Origin: Syntrophales bacterium
GTDB lineage: Bacteria > Desulfobacterota > Syntrophia > Syntrophales > UBA2210
Assembly: GCA_023230565.1 (NCBI GenBank)
Contig: JALNXD010000001.1
Span: forward strand, 124,001 to 188,000
DNA: 64,000 bases
Reading direction: 5' to 3'
Shown one piece after another: positions 25,212-35,052 of the stretch. The translations under genes were made by a program, and so were the position numbers. The notes beneath the pieces are model-generated. The model was not told the origin of the DNA, ran no database searches, and was given only the letters and a program-made list of their open reading frames with translations. Numbering within the stretch: the stretch's first letter is position 1; each line of letters opens with the position of its first letter.

Positions 25212-25239
25212 AGTATATTTTAAAATAAAATTATGTCAA
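25212..25239 (-). promoter_or_regulatory. Strong sigma-70 promoter of the ilv block
   Basis: On the minus strand a perfect TTGACA (25239-25234), a 16-base spacer and TATACT (25217-25212) lie just before the Val/Leu leader peptide. The expected transcript start is near 25204, giving a very short untranslated leader with a GGGAGAG binding site. Confidence 0.8.
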
Positions 25240-25334
25240 GCATTTTTTTTAAAAAATTACATCCTCTGTCGCTTTTCCGGATCGATCAGAGCGGCTTTCG
25301 CAGAATCAAAAATATATGCCCGAATACAATGCCA

Positions 25335-27749
25335 CTAATTCGCAAATTCCTGCCTCTCGCTTTTCATAAAACTATCAAGATCGAGTTTGCGAGAGCCTCT
25401 CTTATTACTTTCAGCATAATCCTCTTTCTCATTTTCTTCGAAAGGCTCTGTACCTTCCACAAAGCACTGCACTACCGAGTTTGGCAATTTCTTTTTGACG
25501 CTCATTCCCGTTTCTGGATCAATGTTGGCAAATACTATTCCCTCCGGAGGCGCAAAAGATTCCTCCGGTTCGGACTCAAGCACTTTTTCCATAAAATAAA
25601 GAAAAACAGGGCTTGCTGCGCGAGATCCTGTTTCATGCCTTCCCAACGGTTTGAGATCATCATATCCCACCCAAACACCCGTTACAAGTGATGGTGTAAA
25701 TCCTATGAACCAGGCATCGAAAAGATCATTTGTCGTTCCCGTTTTTCCTGCGACCGGCCTTTTCAAGGCCTTTACTCGCCAGCCTGTCCCATGTTCAACA
25801 ACTTCCTGAAGAAGATAACATGTAATGTAGGCAATTTGCGGATCTATTACTTGTGCAGTTTTTGGCCGTGTCTCTTCAAGTATTGTTCCATTTCTTGCGA
25901 TTATTTTTTTTATGGAAAACGGTTCGGCTCTCTTTCCACTATTCGCTATAGTACCATAAGCCTTCACCATCTCGAGCAGTGTAACGGCCGAACTTCCCAA
26001 TGCCATTGACAGATCATGAGCCAATGGGGAAGAAATCCCCATATTTCTCGCATAATCGGCGGCATAATCGATCCCGATATCTTTCAGCACTTTTATCGTC
26101 ACCAGATTCCTGGATTTAATTAGTGCAGTTCGCAACATAGTCGGACCGTAAAATGTTTCCTCGTAATTGTGAGGTTTCCAAGGACTGTCCTTTAATGTAT
26201 CTCTGAATATGATAGGAGAATCCATGATAATAGTTGAAGGGGTCATTCCCTTGTCGAAAGCTGCCGTATAAATAAAAGGCTTGAAAGCGGAGCCGGGCTG
26301 CCTTTTGGCCTGTGTTGCGCGGTTAAATTCACTCTTTCCATAGCTCCTTCCCCCCACCATAGCCTTTATTTCACCCGTTCTCGCATCCAGGCATACAAGC
26401 GCTCCCTGCACTTCGGGCTCCTGCTCCAGAGCAAGTACCAGAAACGGGAAACTACCTTTAACATCTTTTTTAATTTCGAGTACAGATGCCTCGATCACAT
26501 CGCCTGTTTTGAGCACCTCTTTTGCATCTTCAACGGGAGAAGCCTTGTACGCCGTTTTTGGATCAGGTTTCCGAGCCCAGTCCATGTCCTTGAGAGCCAT
26601 TGACGCACGAAGATTGCCGACTCTTAAAGACACACCATCAGTTTCAACACCGACAACAAGAGCCCGGACCATTTCTCCTTTTTCGTATGATCTGCCTTTC
26701 TGTTCCAGTGCAGCAGTTTCCAGATAGCTGTCAAAGCGATCCAGCGGTATATGATCAACCGGGCCTCGGTATCCCTGACGCTTGTCAAGCTCACGAAGTC
26801 CCCTCTTTACGGCATCTCTTGCAGCTTTTTGCATCTCGACATCCAAGGTCGTATGGACTTCCAGCCCCTCTCTGTAAAGGACATCAGTGCTGTAAGTTGA
26901 CTGAATATAACGGCGCACATTCTCTGTAAAATAGGGGGCAATTTTCTCTGTTTGGCCTGTTTCTTTCAATGCCAAAACTTCCTCTATGGCTTCTTTTTGT
27001 TCCTTTTCCGTTATATAGCCATCTATGGCCATTCTTTCCAGAACGTATATCTGCCTGTTACGGGCAAGATCGAAGTGATAAAAAGGGCTGTATTTGCTGG
27101 GAGCTTTTGGAAGACCTGCTAAAAGTGCCGCTTGTGCAAGCTTGAGTTCTTTTGCCTGTTTGCCGAAATAGCGCTGTGAAGCCGCTTCAATACCATACGC
27201 TCCGTGTCCAAGATAAATCTGATTCAGATAAAGATTCAATATCTCGTACTTATCGAGGTATCGCTCTATCTTGTACGCCAGCATGGCCTCTTTCAGTTTT
27301 CGCAGATAACTTTTCTCGGGAGTGAGAAAAAGGGATTTTGCAACCTGCTGCGTGATTGTGCTTCCCCCCTGCACAATGGTGCCTGCTTTAAGATTTTTTA
27401 AAAACGCCCTGACAATACTCTGAATATCAACTCCTCCGTGGTGAAAAAATCTGGCATCTTCGGCTGCTACAAAAGCCTGTATGACAAAGCGAGGCAAATC
27501 AGTTGCTTGAATAAGCTTGCGGTCTTCGAGATAGAACTGATCTATTAAATCGTTTTTATCTGCATACACCCTGGTAATTATACTGGGCCGATAATCCTTG
27601 AGTGAAGAAATGCTTGGCAGATCTCTGTTAAGTATATAAAGTCCCCATCCCGCAAATAATACAGCGATAATGAAAAGTGAGAACCCTGCAATTGCGCATG
27701 TAAACAAGATTTTTTTTATTCCAAATTTTTTTGACTCTCTATTTTTCAT
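25335..27749 (-). CDS. Penicillin-binding protein 1A (bifunctional peptidoglycan synthase)
   Basis: A roughly 804-residue class A penicillin-binding protein. A basic N-terminus is followed by one membrane anchor (KILFTCAIAGFSLFIIAVLF). The glycosyltransferase domain (GT51) has the catalytic region AAEDARFFHHGGVD and GGSTITQQVAKSLFL. The transpeptidase domain has the SxxK motif in PGSAFKPF (Ser near 483), KSRN, and KTGTT near 665. It polymerises and crosslinks peptidoglycan in the periplasm. The C-terminal tail is long and charged. I chose ATG 27749, which overlaps the tatC stop region; ATG 27773 would overlap further. tatC and tatA/B precede it on the same strand. Confidence 0.92.
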   Translation of the reverse strand: MKNRESKKFGIKKILFTCAIAGFSLFIIAVLFAGWGLYILNRDLPSISSLKDYRPSIITRVYADKNDLIDQFYLEDRKLIQATDLPRFVIQAFVAAEDARFFHHGGVDIQSIVRAFLKNLKAGTIVQGGSTITQQVAKSLFLTPEKSYLRKLKEAMLAYKIERYLDKYEILNLYLNQIYLGHGAYGIEAASQRYFGKQAKELKLAQAALLAGLPKAPSKYSPFYHFDLARNRQIYVLERMAIDGYITEKEQKEAIEEVLALKETGQTEKIAPYFTENVRRYIQSTYSTDVLYREGLEVHTTLDVEMQKAARDAVKRGLRELDKRQGYRGPVDHIPLDRFDSYLETAALEQKGRSYEKGEMVRALVVGVETDGVSLRVGNLRASMALKDMDWARKPDPKTAYKASPVEDAKEVLKTGDVIEASVLEIKKDVKGSFPFLVLALEQEPEVQGALVCLDARTGEIKAMVGGRSYGKSEFNRATQAKRQPGSAFKPFIYTAAFDKGMTPSTIIMDSPIIFRDTLKDSPWKPHNYEETFYGPTMLRTALIKSRNLVTIKVLKDIGIDYAADYARNMGISSPLAHDLSMALGSSAVTLLEMVKAYGTIANSGKRAEPFSIKKIIARNGTILEETRPKTAQVIDPQIAYITCYLLQEVVEHGTGWRVKALKRPVAGKTGTTNDLFDAWFIGFTPSLVTGVWVGYDDLKPLGRHETGSRAASPVFLYFMEKVLESEPEESFAPPEGIVFANIDPETGMSVKKKLPNSVVQCFVEGTEPFEENEKEDYAESNKRGSRKLDLDSFMKSERQEFAN

Positions 27750-28527
27750 TATTTCCGCCGTTCTCTTTTTCATTTTTCGCTTCTGTCTTTTTTTCCCCCA
27801 GCTTCACAACAAATAAACTGATTTCATACAATATGATAAGAGGAACGGCCATCATGGCCTGAGTCACTACATCAGGAGGAGTCAGGAGGGCTGCTATTAT
27901 GAACGTAAGCAATATGGCATATTTTCTTTTTTTAATTAACGTTTCGGAATCCACCAGGCCTATTCGTGCAATAAAAAACATAAAAATTGGAAGCTCGAAA
28001 ATGATGCCGAAGGCTATAAGGAGCTTCATCGAGAAAGACAGGTATTCTTTCATTGAGAGCATCGGTTTTATAAAATCAGTTCCAAAGGCAACAAAAAATT
28101 TAAATCCAAGTGGAAAAACAAGAAAATAGGCAAAAAGGGCACCGCCTATAAAAAAGATGGAGGAAAGCGAGACAAAGGGAAAAATATATTTCTTCTCTGA
28201 ATCATAGAGGCCCGGAGATATAAATTTCCATATTTGATACAACACGTACGGACTCACCAAAAAAATAGCTGCAAAAAATGAGACCTTAAGGTAGGTAAAA
28301 AAGGCCTCCGGTAAGCTTGTAAATATCATGCCGCTTCCTTCCGGCATAATGTCGGCAAGAGGAAGCATGAGAAATGAAAATAGTCTCTCCTTGAAAAAGT
28401 AGCACACCGCGAACCCTATGCCGATAGCAGCAAGACTCCGCATCAATCGGACTCGGAGCTCTTCAAGATGAGAAGTAAAGGGCATTTTTTCATCAATATG
28501 ATTGCGGTTTCCCATGGGTGGAAGCAT
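27739..28527 (-). CDS. tatC: Sec-independent protein translocase TatC
   Basis: TatC is the receptor for twin-arginine signal peptides. The 262-residue protein has the six-helix pattern and the family motifs MPFTSHLEELRVRLMRS at the N-terminus and FPLGFKFFVAFG and ALLTPPDVVTQ further on. The tail after the last helix is long, charged and rich in Lys/Glu. It follows tatA/B after 42 bases. A clear client in this window is the flavoprotein at 489-2039, which has a twin-arginine signal. Confidence 0.93.
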   Translation of the reverse strand: MLPPMGNRNHIDEKMPFTSHLEELRVRLMRSLAAIGIGFAVCYFFKERLFSFLMLPLADIMPEGSGMIFTSLPEAFFTYLKVSFFAAIFLVSPYVLYQIWKFISPGLYDSEKKYIFPFVSLSSIFFIGGALFAYFLVFPLGFKFFVAFGTDFIKPMLSMKEYLSFSMKLLIAFGIIFELPIFMFFIARIGLVDSETLIKKRKYAILLTFIIAALLTPPDVVTQAMMAVPLIILYEISLFVVKLGEKKTEAKNEKENGGNNEK

Positions 28528-28569
28528 TAACCGGATTTACTTGAAGAAGCATTTACACAGATACATCCG

Positions 28570-28824
28570 CTATTCTTTCTCTTTTTCGGTTTTTGTATCT
28601 GACGTGTCCCTTTCATCGCCGTATAGAAGGGAGTTTTTAATTTCATTTGCATCATCTTTAAATTTATCTGCATTAATCGTTTCTTTTACATCGTCCGTTG
28701 CCCGGCGGAATTCGGCCAGGCCCTTTCCAAGAGATTTGGCCAGGTCCGGCAGTTTTTTCGGCCCTATAATGATAAGAGCGACAATCAAAATAATAATTAG
28801 TTCGGGCATTCCTATGCCAAACAT
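28570..28824 (-). CDS. Twin-arginine translocase subunit TatA/TatB
   Basis: An 84-residue protein with the TatA/B plan: a short N-terminal membrane helix (MPELIIILIVALIIIGPKKLP), a glycine-proline hinge, an amphipathic helix (DLAKSLGKGLAEFRRATDD) and an acidic-basic tail. GPKKLPDL is typical of the TatA/B group in these bacteria; whether it acts as TatA or TatB cannot be settled from sequence. GAGGAG precedes the start. It is the first gene of the tat-PBP set. Confidence 0.9.
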   Translation of the reverse strand: MFGIGMPELIIILIVALIIIGPKKLPDLAKSLGKGLAEFRRATDDVKETINADKFKDDANEIKNSLLYGDERDTSDTKTEKEKE

Positions 28825-29002
28825 AACAACTCCTCTTTTACATTAGATTACTGAATATATATTTACTTTCCTTTCTTTGTCAACTGTTTCATCTTTTCCT
28901 GCACCTCCGTCATCTGATTGCTATACTGCCGACACTTCCTTCTCAATTGCATTTCCGCAAGGCATGTGATACAAAAATCCGTCATTTATTAAGGGGTGTT
29001 CC

Positions 29003-30070
29003 ATGTCTTTGCATAAGTTTTTTAATACAGGCATTGTGACAGACGAACGTTACTTGCGGCATAATACAGGAGATTTCCATCCCGAATCCTCACGCCGGCT
29101 TGTCTCGTTATATGAAATGCTTTTGTCGGAAGAAATGGCAGGTCGATTTGATCGCATAGAACCGCGCTCAGCTTCCTACGAGGAGTTATCTTCCATCCAC
29201 TTGCCATCATATATAGACAGAGTCGCTTCCACAGCAGGCAACAAGCCGACATACCTTGATCCTGATACAATTGCCTCCGCTGATTCATTCGAAGCATCCA
29301 TATTTGCTGCAGGCGGTTTGATCAATGCGGTAGACGCTGTTATGGCTGCAAGAGTCAGAAATGCATTCGCTTTTGTCAGGCCACCGGGGCATCATGCCCA
29401 ATCCGACCGGTCGGGGGGGTTCTGTATTTTTAACAATATTGCAATCGCTGCTGCATATGCCAGGACAACTTACCGGTTGGGAAGGATTTTAATTGTCGAT
29501 TGGGATCTTCACCATGGCAATGGAACTCAGAATACATTTTATAAAGATCCAGGCATATTATATTTTTCAACTCATCAGTATCCGCTGTATCCGGGATCAG
29601 GCAGTATAGAAGAAATAGGTATTGAAGAGGGTACGGGATATACGGTCAATGTGCCACTGTCCAAAGGACAGGGAGATGCGGAATATCTTTCTGTGTTCAG
29701 ACGAATTCTCGAACCGGTCGCATGCGAGTACAAGCCTCAGCTTATTCTACTTTCTGCCGGATTTGACATCTGCGCAAAGGACCTGCTGGGTGGCATGAAA
29801 GTCACCTCCCGGGGATTTACCGCCCTTACGCGGGTATTACTCGATATCGCCGAAAAATGTTGTCAAGGCAGGCTGGTGGCAACTCTCGAGGGAGGCTACA
29901 ACGTTGATATAATGACGCATTCCATAAAAGCAGTTCTCATGGAAATGAGCGGAATGACCATAACCTCCCCCTGCTCTCTAGACACAATTCAGCAAAGCGC
30001 AGGACCATCGGTACAGAAAGTAATCGATAAAATTATAAAAAGGATTCAACCTTATTGGAAAGTGTTTTAG
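29003..30070 (+). CDS. Histone deacetylase-like / acetoin utilisation AcuC-type protein
   Basis: A 355-residue zinc deacetylase of the histone deacetylase superfamily (class II, including acetylpolyamine amidohydrolases). Catalytic features are RPPGHHA (two histidines near residue 130), DWDLHHGNGTQ (metal-binding Asp and His near 166-170), and SAGFD later on. The C-terminal LEGGYN is conserved. Substrates in bacteria are diverse, so acetylated polyamines or proteins are possible. GGGGTGTTCC precedes the start. It is followed after 21 bases by gatC. Confidence 0.88.
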   Translation: MSLHKFFNTGIVTDERYLRHNTGDFHPESSRRLVSLYEMLLSEEMAGRFDRIEPRSASYEELSSIHLPSYIDRVASTAGNKPTYLDPDTIASADSFEASIFAAGGLINAVDAVMAARVRNAFAFVRPPGHHAQSDRSGGFCIFNNIAIAAAYARTTYRLGRILIVDWDLHHGNGTQNTFYKDPGILYFSTHQYPLYPGSGSIEEIGIEEGTGYTVNVPLSKGQGDAEYLSVFRRILEPVACEYKPQLILLSAGFDICAKDLLGGMKVTSRGFTALTRVLLDIAEKCCQGRLVATLEGGYNVDIMTHSIKAVLMEMSGMTITSPCSLDTIQQSAGPSVQKVIDKIIKRIQPYWKVF

Positions 30071-30091
30071 GTAAAAAGGAGGAATTAAAAT

Positions 30092-30379
30092 TTGAAAATA
30101 ACTAAAGATGAAATTGCCTATGTGGCTCATCTGGCGCGACTTGATTTTACTGAAAGTGAGTATGAAAAATTCACTTCTCAACTAAACGATATTCTTCTTT
30201 ATATGGATATATTAAACAAAGTGGATACGAAGGGGCTAGAACCGATGAGCCATGCGACTCCCCTTCACAATGCATTCAGAGATGATGTGGAAATGAAATC
30301 ACTTCCTGTAGAGGCATCGCTTGCCAACGCCCCAGATGATAACGGCGATTCTTTTATAGTACCAAAAGTAATAGAATGA
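30092..30379 (+). CDS. gatC: Aspartyl/glutamyl-tRNA amidotransferase subunit C
   Basis: GatC (95 residues) stabilises the GatAB amidotransferase that converts Glu-tRNA-Gln and Asp-tRNA-Asn to the amide forms. It shows the family motif DEIAYVAHLARLDFTESE and the C-terminal LRDD-like FRDDVEM. The start is TTG at 30092, fixed by AAAGGAGG seven bases upstream. gatA begins eight bases after the stop. Confidence 0.92.
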   Translation: MKITKDEIAYVAHLARLDFTESEYEKFTSQLNDILLYMDILNKVDTKGLEPMSHATPLHNAFRDDVEMKSLPVEASLANAPDDNGDSFIVPKVIE

Positions 30380-30386
30380 GGGGCTT

Positions 30387-31853
30387 ATGGAACCGTACGA
30401 ATTAACCATTCATGAGCTACATGAAAAATTGAGAAGCGGCGAATTGACTTCCCTCGATATAACCGCCTCTGTTTTTGAAAGAATAGAAGCCGTTGAAGAA
30501 GAAGTACATTCCTATATCACACTCTTGAAAGAAGATGCTCTCGAATCAGCCCGAAAATCGGATATTGAAATAAGAAGAGGCAATATGTCTCAACTTACGG
30601 GAATTCCGATTGCTGTTAAAGACCTGCTCTGCACACGTGGAATCAAGACCACCTGCGGTTCACATATTTTGGAAGACTTTATACCCCCTTATGATGCGAC
30701 AGTGATAAAAAAGCTGAAAAATGCAGGAGCGATTTTCACCGGCAAGACAAATATGGATGAATTTGCCATGGGGTCGTCAACCGAAACATCATATTTCGGA
30801 ATAACGAAAAATCCTTGGGATCCGGAAAGAATTCCCGGTGGATCAAGCGGGGGCTCTGCAGCAGCTGTAGCCGCTGATGAATGTATTGCTTCTCTCGGTA
30901 CCGATACCGGAGGCTCTATCCGTCAGCCGGCCGCTCTTTGCGGTGTAGTGGGACTGAAACCTACCTATGGAAGAGTATCTCGTTTCGGCCTCGTTGCATT
31001 TGCTTCCTCACTGGACCAGATCGGGCCAATGACAAAGGACGTACAAGACTGCGCAATTATGATGAATGTGATAGCGGGATATGATTCGAACGAATCAACC
31101 TCGGTCCCCGCCGAAGTTCCGGACTATGAGAGCTTTCTTAAAAGGGGAATTGAGGGCTGGACAGTTGGCATCCCGAAAGAATATTTCATCGAAGGAATGG
31201 ACCCGGAAGTTTCGTCTGCCGTTGAAAAGGTCATAGCTTTTATAGAGGCACTCGGTGCGAAATCCTGTCATATATCATTGCCTCATACACGATATGGTGT
31301 CGCCGCCTACTATATTGTGGCGCCCGCCGAAGCGAGTTCAAATCTGGCCCGTTATGACGGGGTGAAATACGGGTTCAGGGCGGCTGGAAGCAGTAATCTT
31401 ATGGATATGTACAAAAAGAGTCGTTCTCAGGGATTTGGAGCAGAGGTTAAACGCAGAATAATGATAGGCACCTATGCGCTTTCGTCAGGCTATTATGACG
31501 CCTATTATAAAAAGGCATCACAGATCCGCAGTCTCATGAAAAAGGATTTCGATGACGCTTTCAAAGTATGTGATGTCATTCTGACCCCGACAACCCCCAC
31601 CCCGGCCTTTAAAATAGGGGAAAAAACCGATGATCCGCTTCAGATGTATTTGTCCGACGTATTTACGCTGCCAGCCAATCTTGCCGGAATTCCCGGCATA
31701 TCAATACCCTGCGGTTATTCTGAAGGAGGTCTTCCTATAGGGCTTCAGCTTCTGGCGGGATACTTTAAAGAGGAAAAGTTGCTACAGGCTGCGTCCGCTT
31801 TCGAAAAGCAAATCAATTTAGAAAAAAGGAGGCCCTTGCTTCATGGAATATGA
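30387..31853 (+). CDS. gatA: Aspartyl/glutamyl-tRNA amidotransferase subunit A
   Basis: GatA is the glutaminase subunit, of the amidase signature family. The 488-residue protein shows the catalytic Lys region (IPIAVKDLLC), the serine motif GGSSGGSAAAVAA and the nucleophile segment SLGTDTGGSIRQPAA, and the usual GISIPCGYSEGGLPIGLQL near the end. GAGGGG precedes the start and its end overlaps gatB by 11 bases. Confidence 0.95.
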   Translation: MEPYELTIHELHEKLRSGELTSLDITASVFERIEAVEEEVHSYITLLKEDALESARKSDIEIRRGNMSQLTGIPIAVKDLLCTRGIKTTCGSHILEDFIPPYDATVIKKLKNAGAIFTGKTNMDEFAMGSSTETSYFGITKNPWDPERIPGGSSGGSAAAVAADECIASLGTDTGGSIRQPAALCGVVGLKPTYGRVSRFGLVAFASSLDQIGPMTKDVQDCAIMMNVIAGYDSNESTSVPAEVPDYESFLKRGIEGWTVGIPKEYFIEGMDPEVSSAVEKVIAFIEALGAKSCHISLPHTRYGVAAYYIVAPAEASSNLARYDGVKYGFRAAGSSNLMDMYKKSRSQGFGAEVKRRIMIGTYALSSGYYDAYYKKASQIRSLMKKDFDDAFKVCDVILTPTTPTPAFKIGEKTDDPLQMYLSDVFTLPANLAGIPGISIPCGYSEGGLPIGLQLLAGYFKEEKLLQAASAFEKQINLEKRRPLLHGI

Positions 31854-33273
31854 GCCGGTAATTGGGCTTGAAGTTCATGCTCAGCTTCTGACAAAAACAA
31901 AGATTTTCTGCGGATGTTCCACACGCTTCGGAGCCGAGCCAAACAGTCATACCTGTCCTGTATGCCTTGGAATGCCCGGTGTGCTCCCGGTACTCAATAA
32001 AAAAGTAGTTGAATACGCTATTAAAATGGCACTGGCAACTAATTGCACTATAAATTCATCCAATGTATGGGCACGAAAGAATTATTTCTATCCTGACCTT
32101 CCCAAGGGATATCAGATATCCCAATATGATCAGCCGCTCGCAGAACACGGCTATATAAGCCTGGAATTAGGCGGTAGTACAAAAAGAATAGGCATTACGA
32201 GAATTCATATGGAAGAGGATGCGGGAAAACTGATCCATGATGAAATAAACCCGGTGAGCTATGTGGATTACAACAGAACGGGAGTACCGCTTATAGAAAT
32301 AGTAAGCGAACCCGATATGAGGAGCCCGGAGGAAGGAGCCGAATATCTCAGAAGGCTCCATGAAATTCTCGTATATTTGGAGATCTGTGACGGCAATATG
32401 GAAGAAGGAAGTTTCAGGTGTGATGCCAATGTATCACTCCGTCCAAAAGGTGAGGACATTTTTGGAACCAGAACGGAATTGAAGAATATGAACTCCTTCA
32501 GGAATGTCCAGCGAGCTCTTGAGTACGAAATCAAGCGCCAGCAGTATGTATTGGATAACGGCGATGCGGTAGTACAGGAAACCCGCCTTTGGAACGATTC
32601 CCAGGGTATGACTCATTCGATGAGGGGCAAAGAGGAAGCGCATGATTATCGTTATTTTCCTGATCCCGACCTTGTCCCTGTCGTTATCTCCGGCGATTGG
32701 ATTGAAGAAATCCGGGGTTCTCTTCCCGAACTCCCCCTTGAGAAGCGCGAACGCTTTATAAAAAAATATGGAATTCCCCCGTATGATGCGGGTGTTCTTA
32801 CAGCTTCCAGGGCCCTTGCCGATTTTTTTGAAACAGTGGCTATTAAAAGTGGGCGCCCGAAACTCGCAAGCAACTGGGTGATGGGAGATTTGCTGGGACA
32901 TCTTAATGAAGACAAACTTCTTATGGAAGAATGCCCGATACGTGCCCAGGCATTAAGTGACATGATAGGACTCATAGAAAATGGCACTATTAGCGGAAAG
33001 ATTGCCAAGGATGTCTTTGAAGAAATGTGGAGATCAGCTAAAGATCCAAAGGAAATAATCGAAGAGAAAGGACTTGTACAGATCACCGATTCGAGCGCTC
33101 TCGAAGCAGTTATCGATCAAGTCCTGAAACATAATTCGTCCCAGTTGGAAGATTATCGAAAGGGAAAGGATAAACTGTTCGGCTTTTTTGTAGGGCAAGT
33201 TATGAAGGCGACGAAGGGAAAGGCCAATCCTAAAATAGTGAATGAAATTTTGCAGAAGAAGCTTTCGAAATGA
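31843..33273 (+). CDS. gatB: Aspartyl/glutamyl-tRNA amidotransferase subunit B
   Basis: GatB carries the kinase-like activation site and the tRNA-binding tail. The 476-residue protein begins EPVIGLEVHAQLLTKTKIFC, has the zinc-type cysteines in CGCS and CPVCLGMPG, HMEEDAGKL, DYNRTGVPL, and ends in the YqeY-like helical domain (GQVMKATKGKANPKIVNEIL). AAAAGGAGG precedes the start. It overlaps mtnA by four bases (ATGA). A complete GatCAB suggests indirect charging of tRNA-Gln and/or tRNA-Asn here. Confidence 0.95.
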   Translation: MEYEPVIGLEVHAQLLTKTKIFCGCSTRFGAEPNSHTCPVCLGMPGVLPVLNKKVVEYAIKMALATNCTINSSNVWARKNYFYPDLPKGYQISQYDQPLAEHGYISLELGGSTKRIGITRIHMEEDAGKLIHDEINPVSYVDYNRTGVPLIEIVSEPDMRSPEEGAEYLRRLHEILVYLEICDGNMEEGSFRCDANVSLRPKGEDIFGTRTELKNMNSFRNVQRALEYEIKRQQYVLDNGDAVVQETRLWNDSQGMTHSMRGKEEAHDYRYFPDPDLVPVVISGDWIEEIRGSLPELPLEKRERFIKKYGIPPYDAGVLTASRALADFFETVAIKSGRPKLASNWVMGDLLGHLNEDKLLMEECPIRAQALSDMIGLIENGTISGKIAKDVFEEMWRSAKDPKEIIEEKGLVQITDSSALEAVIDQVLKHNSSQLEDYRKGKDKLFGFFVGQVMKATKGKANPKIVNEILQKKLSK

Positions 33274-34322
33274 TAATCAGACCCATAACATGGAAAGCAG
33301 AGGGAGTGGTTCTCATTGACCAGAAGGCATTACCGGGAGAACTGCGCTATGTAACGTGCACCCACCCTGATGAGATACTGCGTGCAATAGAAAACCTAAC
33401 TGTAAGAGGAGCTCCTGCTATCGGTATCGCTGCGGCATTGGGTATTGCCCTCGGCATGGTACAGGTTAAGGACGAACATCCCGGAAGATTCCGGCATATC
33501 TTTACTCTTTTATGTGACAAATTTTCAAAAACAAGACCGACAGCTGTCAATCTCTCCTGGGCTATCAAAAGAATGAAGCGGTGTTTCGAAGAAAATGAAT
33601 ACCGTTCTGATTGTGAACACCTGAAAGTATGTTTAAAAAAAGAAGCACTTACTATTCTTGAAGAGGATGTACTCATCAATCGGAGAATAGGCAAAATCGG
33701 CAGCTGCTTGATCTCCGATAATATTTCAATTTTAACTCACTGCAATGCCGGCGCCCTGGCGACAGGCGGGTACGGTACGGCTCTTGGAGTAATCCGGGCT
33801 GCCCGTGAAGAAGGAAAGAGGATGCATGTATTTGCCTGTGAAACAAGACCTGTTTTGCAAGGTGCCCGGCTTACGGCCTGGGAATTGTTCAGTGAAGGCA
33901 TCCCCGCAACTGTCATCACCGATAATATGGCAGGTTTCATTATGAAGCAAGGAAAGATAGACCTTGTTATCGTAGGTGCCGATCGGATCGCTTCGAATGG
34001 AGATACGGCAAATAAAATAGGCACGTATACTCTTGCAGTACTTGCAAAAGAACATGCAATTCCTTTCTATGTAGCGGCCCCCCTTTCAACGGTTGATATC
34101 GGTATCGACAGCGGTGAAGATATCCCTATTGAAGAACGCAATACAGATGAAGTGCTTGCATTCCAAGGAATAAGAACGACTCCTTGCGGGGTCGGTGCCT
34201 ACAATCCCGCTTTTGATGTAACTCCTCACCAGTATATTACAGGCATTATTACAGAGTCCGGAATCGTGTACAACCCCTCGAAAGAAAATGTTTCGGCATT
34301 ATTCGAAGGAACAACAAAATGA
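33270..34322 (+). CDS. mtnA: S-methyl-5-thioribose-1-phosphate isomerase
   Basis: MtnA converts methylthioribose-1-phosphate to the ribulose form in methionine salvage, or in related isoprenoid shunts. The 350-residue protein belongs to the eIF-2B-related aldose isomerase family. The signature NLTVRGAPAIGIAAALG and the catalytic Cys in THCNAGALATGGYGTALGV are present, followed by the catalytic Asp region VGADRIASNGDTANKIGTY. It overlaps gatB upstream and the HAD gene downstream by four bases each. Confidence 0.93.
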   Translation: MIIRPITWKAEGVVLIDQKALPGELRYVTCTHPDEILRAIENLTVRGAPAIGIAAALGIALGMVQVKDEHPGRFRHIFTLLCDKFSKTRPTAVNLSWAIKRMKRCFEENEYRSDCEHLKVCLKKEALTILEEDVLINRRIGKIGSCLISDNISILTHCNAGALATGGYGTALGVIRAAREEGKRMHVFACETRPVLQGARLTAWELFSEGIPATVITDNMAGFIMKQGKIDLVIVGADRIASNGDTANKIGTYTLAVLAKEHAIPFYVAAPLSTVDIGIDSGEDIPIEERNTDEVLAFQGIRTTPCGVGAYNPAFDVTPHQYITGIITESGIVYNPSKENVSALFEGTTK

Positions 34323-34936
34323 CAGAAAAACTTTATCTCTTTGATTTTGACGGAGTTATCGTCGATTCTTTGAATCTCTATGAAAAAGCGATCAGGAGTT
34401 GTCTCGAAGAAATCGACTGTCATATTATCAAAACACGTGAAGATTTTCTGGATCTGTTCGAGGAAAATTTTTATGAGGCAATTGCAAAAAAAGGGGTATC
34501 ACTGGAAGCTTTCGGAAGGGCATCGAAAATCCTGGGGCCTTCAATTGATTACTCAAATGTATGCGCATTTCAGGGAATAAAATCAATACTTACGCATTTT
34601 TCGTGGACCGGCATTCTTGCAGTAATATCTTCAAACTACAAAGAAATGGTTCGGGAAACTCTTCGAAGGGAAAAAATCGACAGGTATTTCAGTGATATAT
34701 TAGGTGCTGATTTCATGTTGAGCAAAACTGCAAAAATAACCTATGCAATGGACCGGTGGGGGAAATCTCCGTCTCAAACTTACTACATAGGTGATACTGC
34801 AGGTGACATTCGGGAAGCAAAATCAGCCGGAGTACACACTGTTGCCGTTACATGGGGGTGGCATTCGGAAATCAGGCTCAGAGCAGCCGATCCTGATTTC
34901 ATTATCAAAACACCTGGAGAACTTGCTTTTTTGTAA
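34319..34936 (+). CDS. HAD-family phosphatase, phosphoglycolate phosphatase-like
   Basis: A 205-residue HAD hydrolase. The motif I aspartates are in FDFDGVIVDS, a motif II serine in AVISSNY, the motif III lysine probably in MLSKTAK, and motif IV in YIGDTAGDIREAKSAGV. The helical cap is of the phosphoglycolate phosphatase type; the substrate is unknown. It ends a six-gene operon by a four-base overlap with mtnA; methionine-salvage loci often carry such phosphatases, which is an inference. Confidence 0.85.
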   Translation: MTEKLYLFDFDGVIVDSLNLYEKAIRSCLEEIDCHIIKTREDFLDLFEENFYEAIAKKGVSLEAFGRASKILGPSIDYSNVCAFQGIKSILTHFSWTGILAVISSNYKEMVRETLRREKIDRYFSDILGADFMLSKTAKITYAMDRWGKSPSQTYYIGDTAGDIREAKSAGVHTVAVTWGWHSEIRLRAADPDFIIKTPGELAFL

Positions 34937-35052
34937 TTTCTTGAGCAGGCCTTTACAAAAATCAATGGCGACGTGCCGGATAAAAAATTTATGAATTAAA
35001 TTTATCAGCTGCTAAAAATGAAACAAGGAAATAGGTACTTGCTTCCCACACA

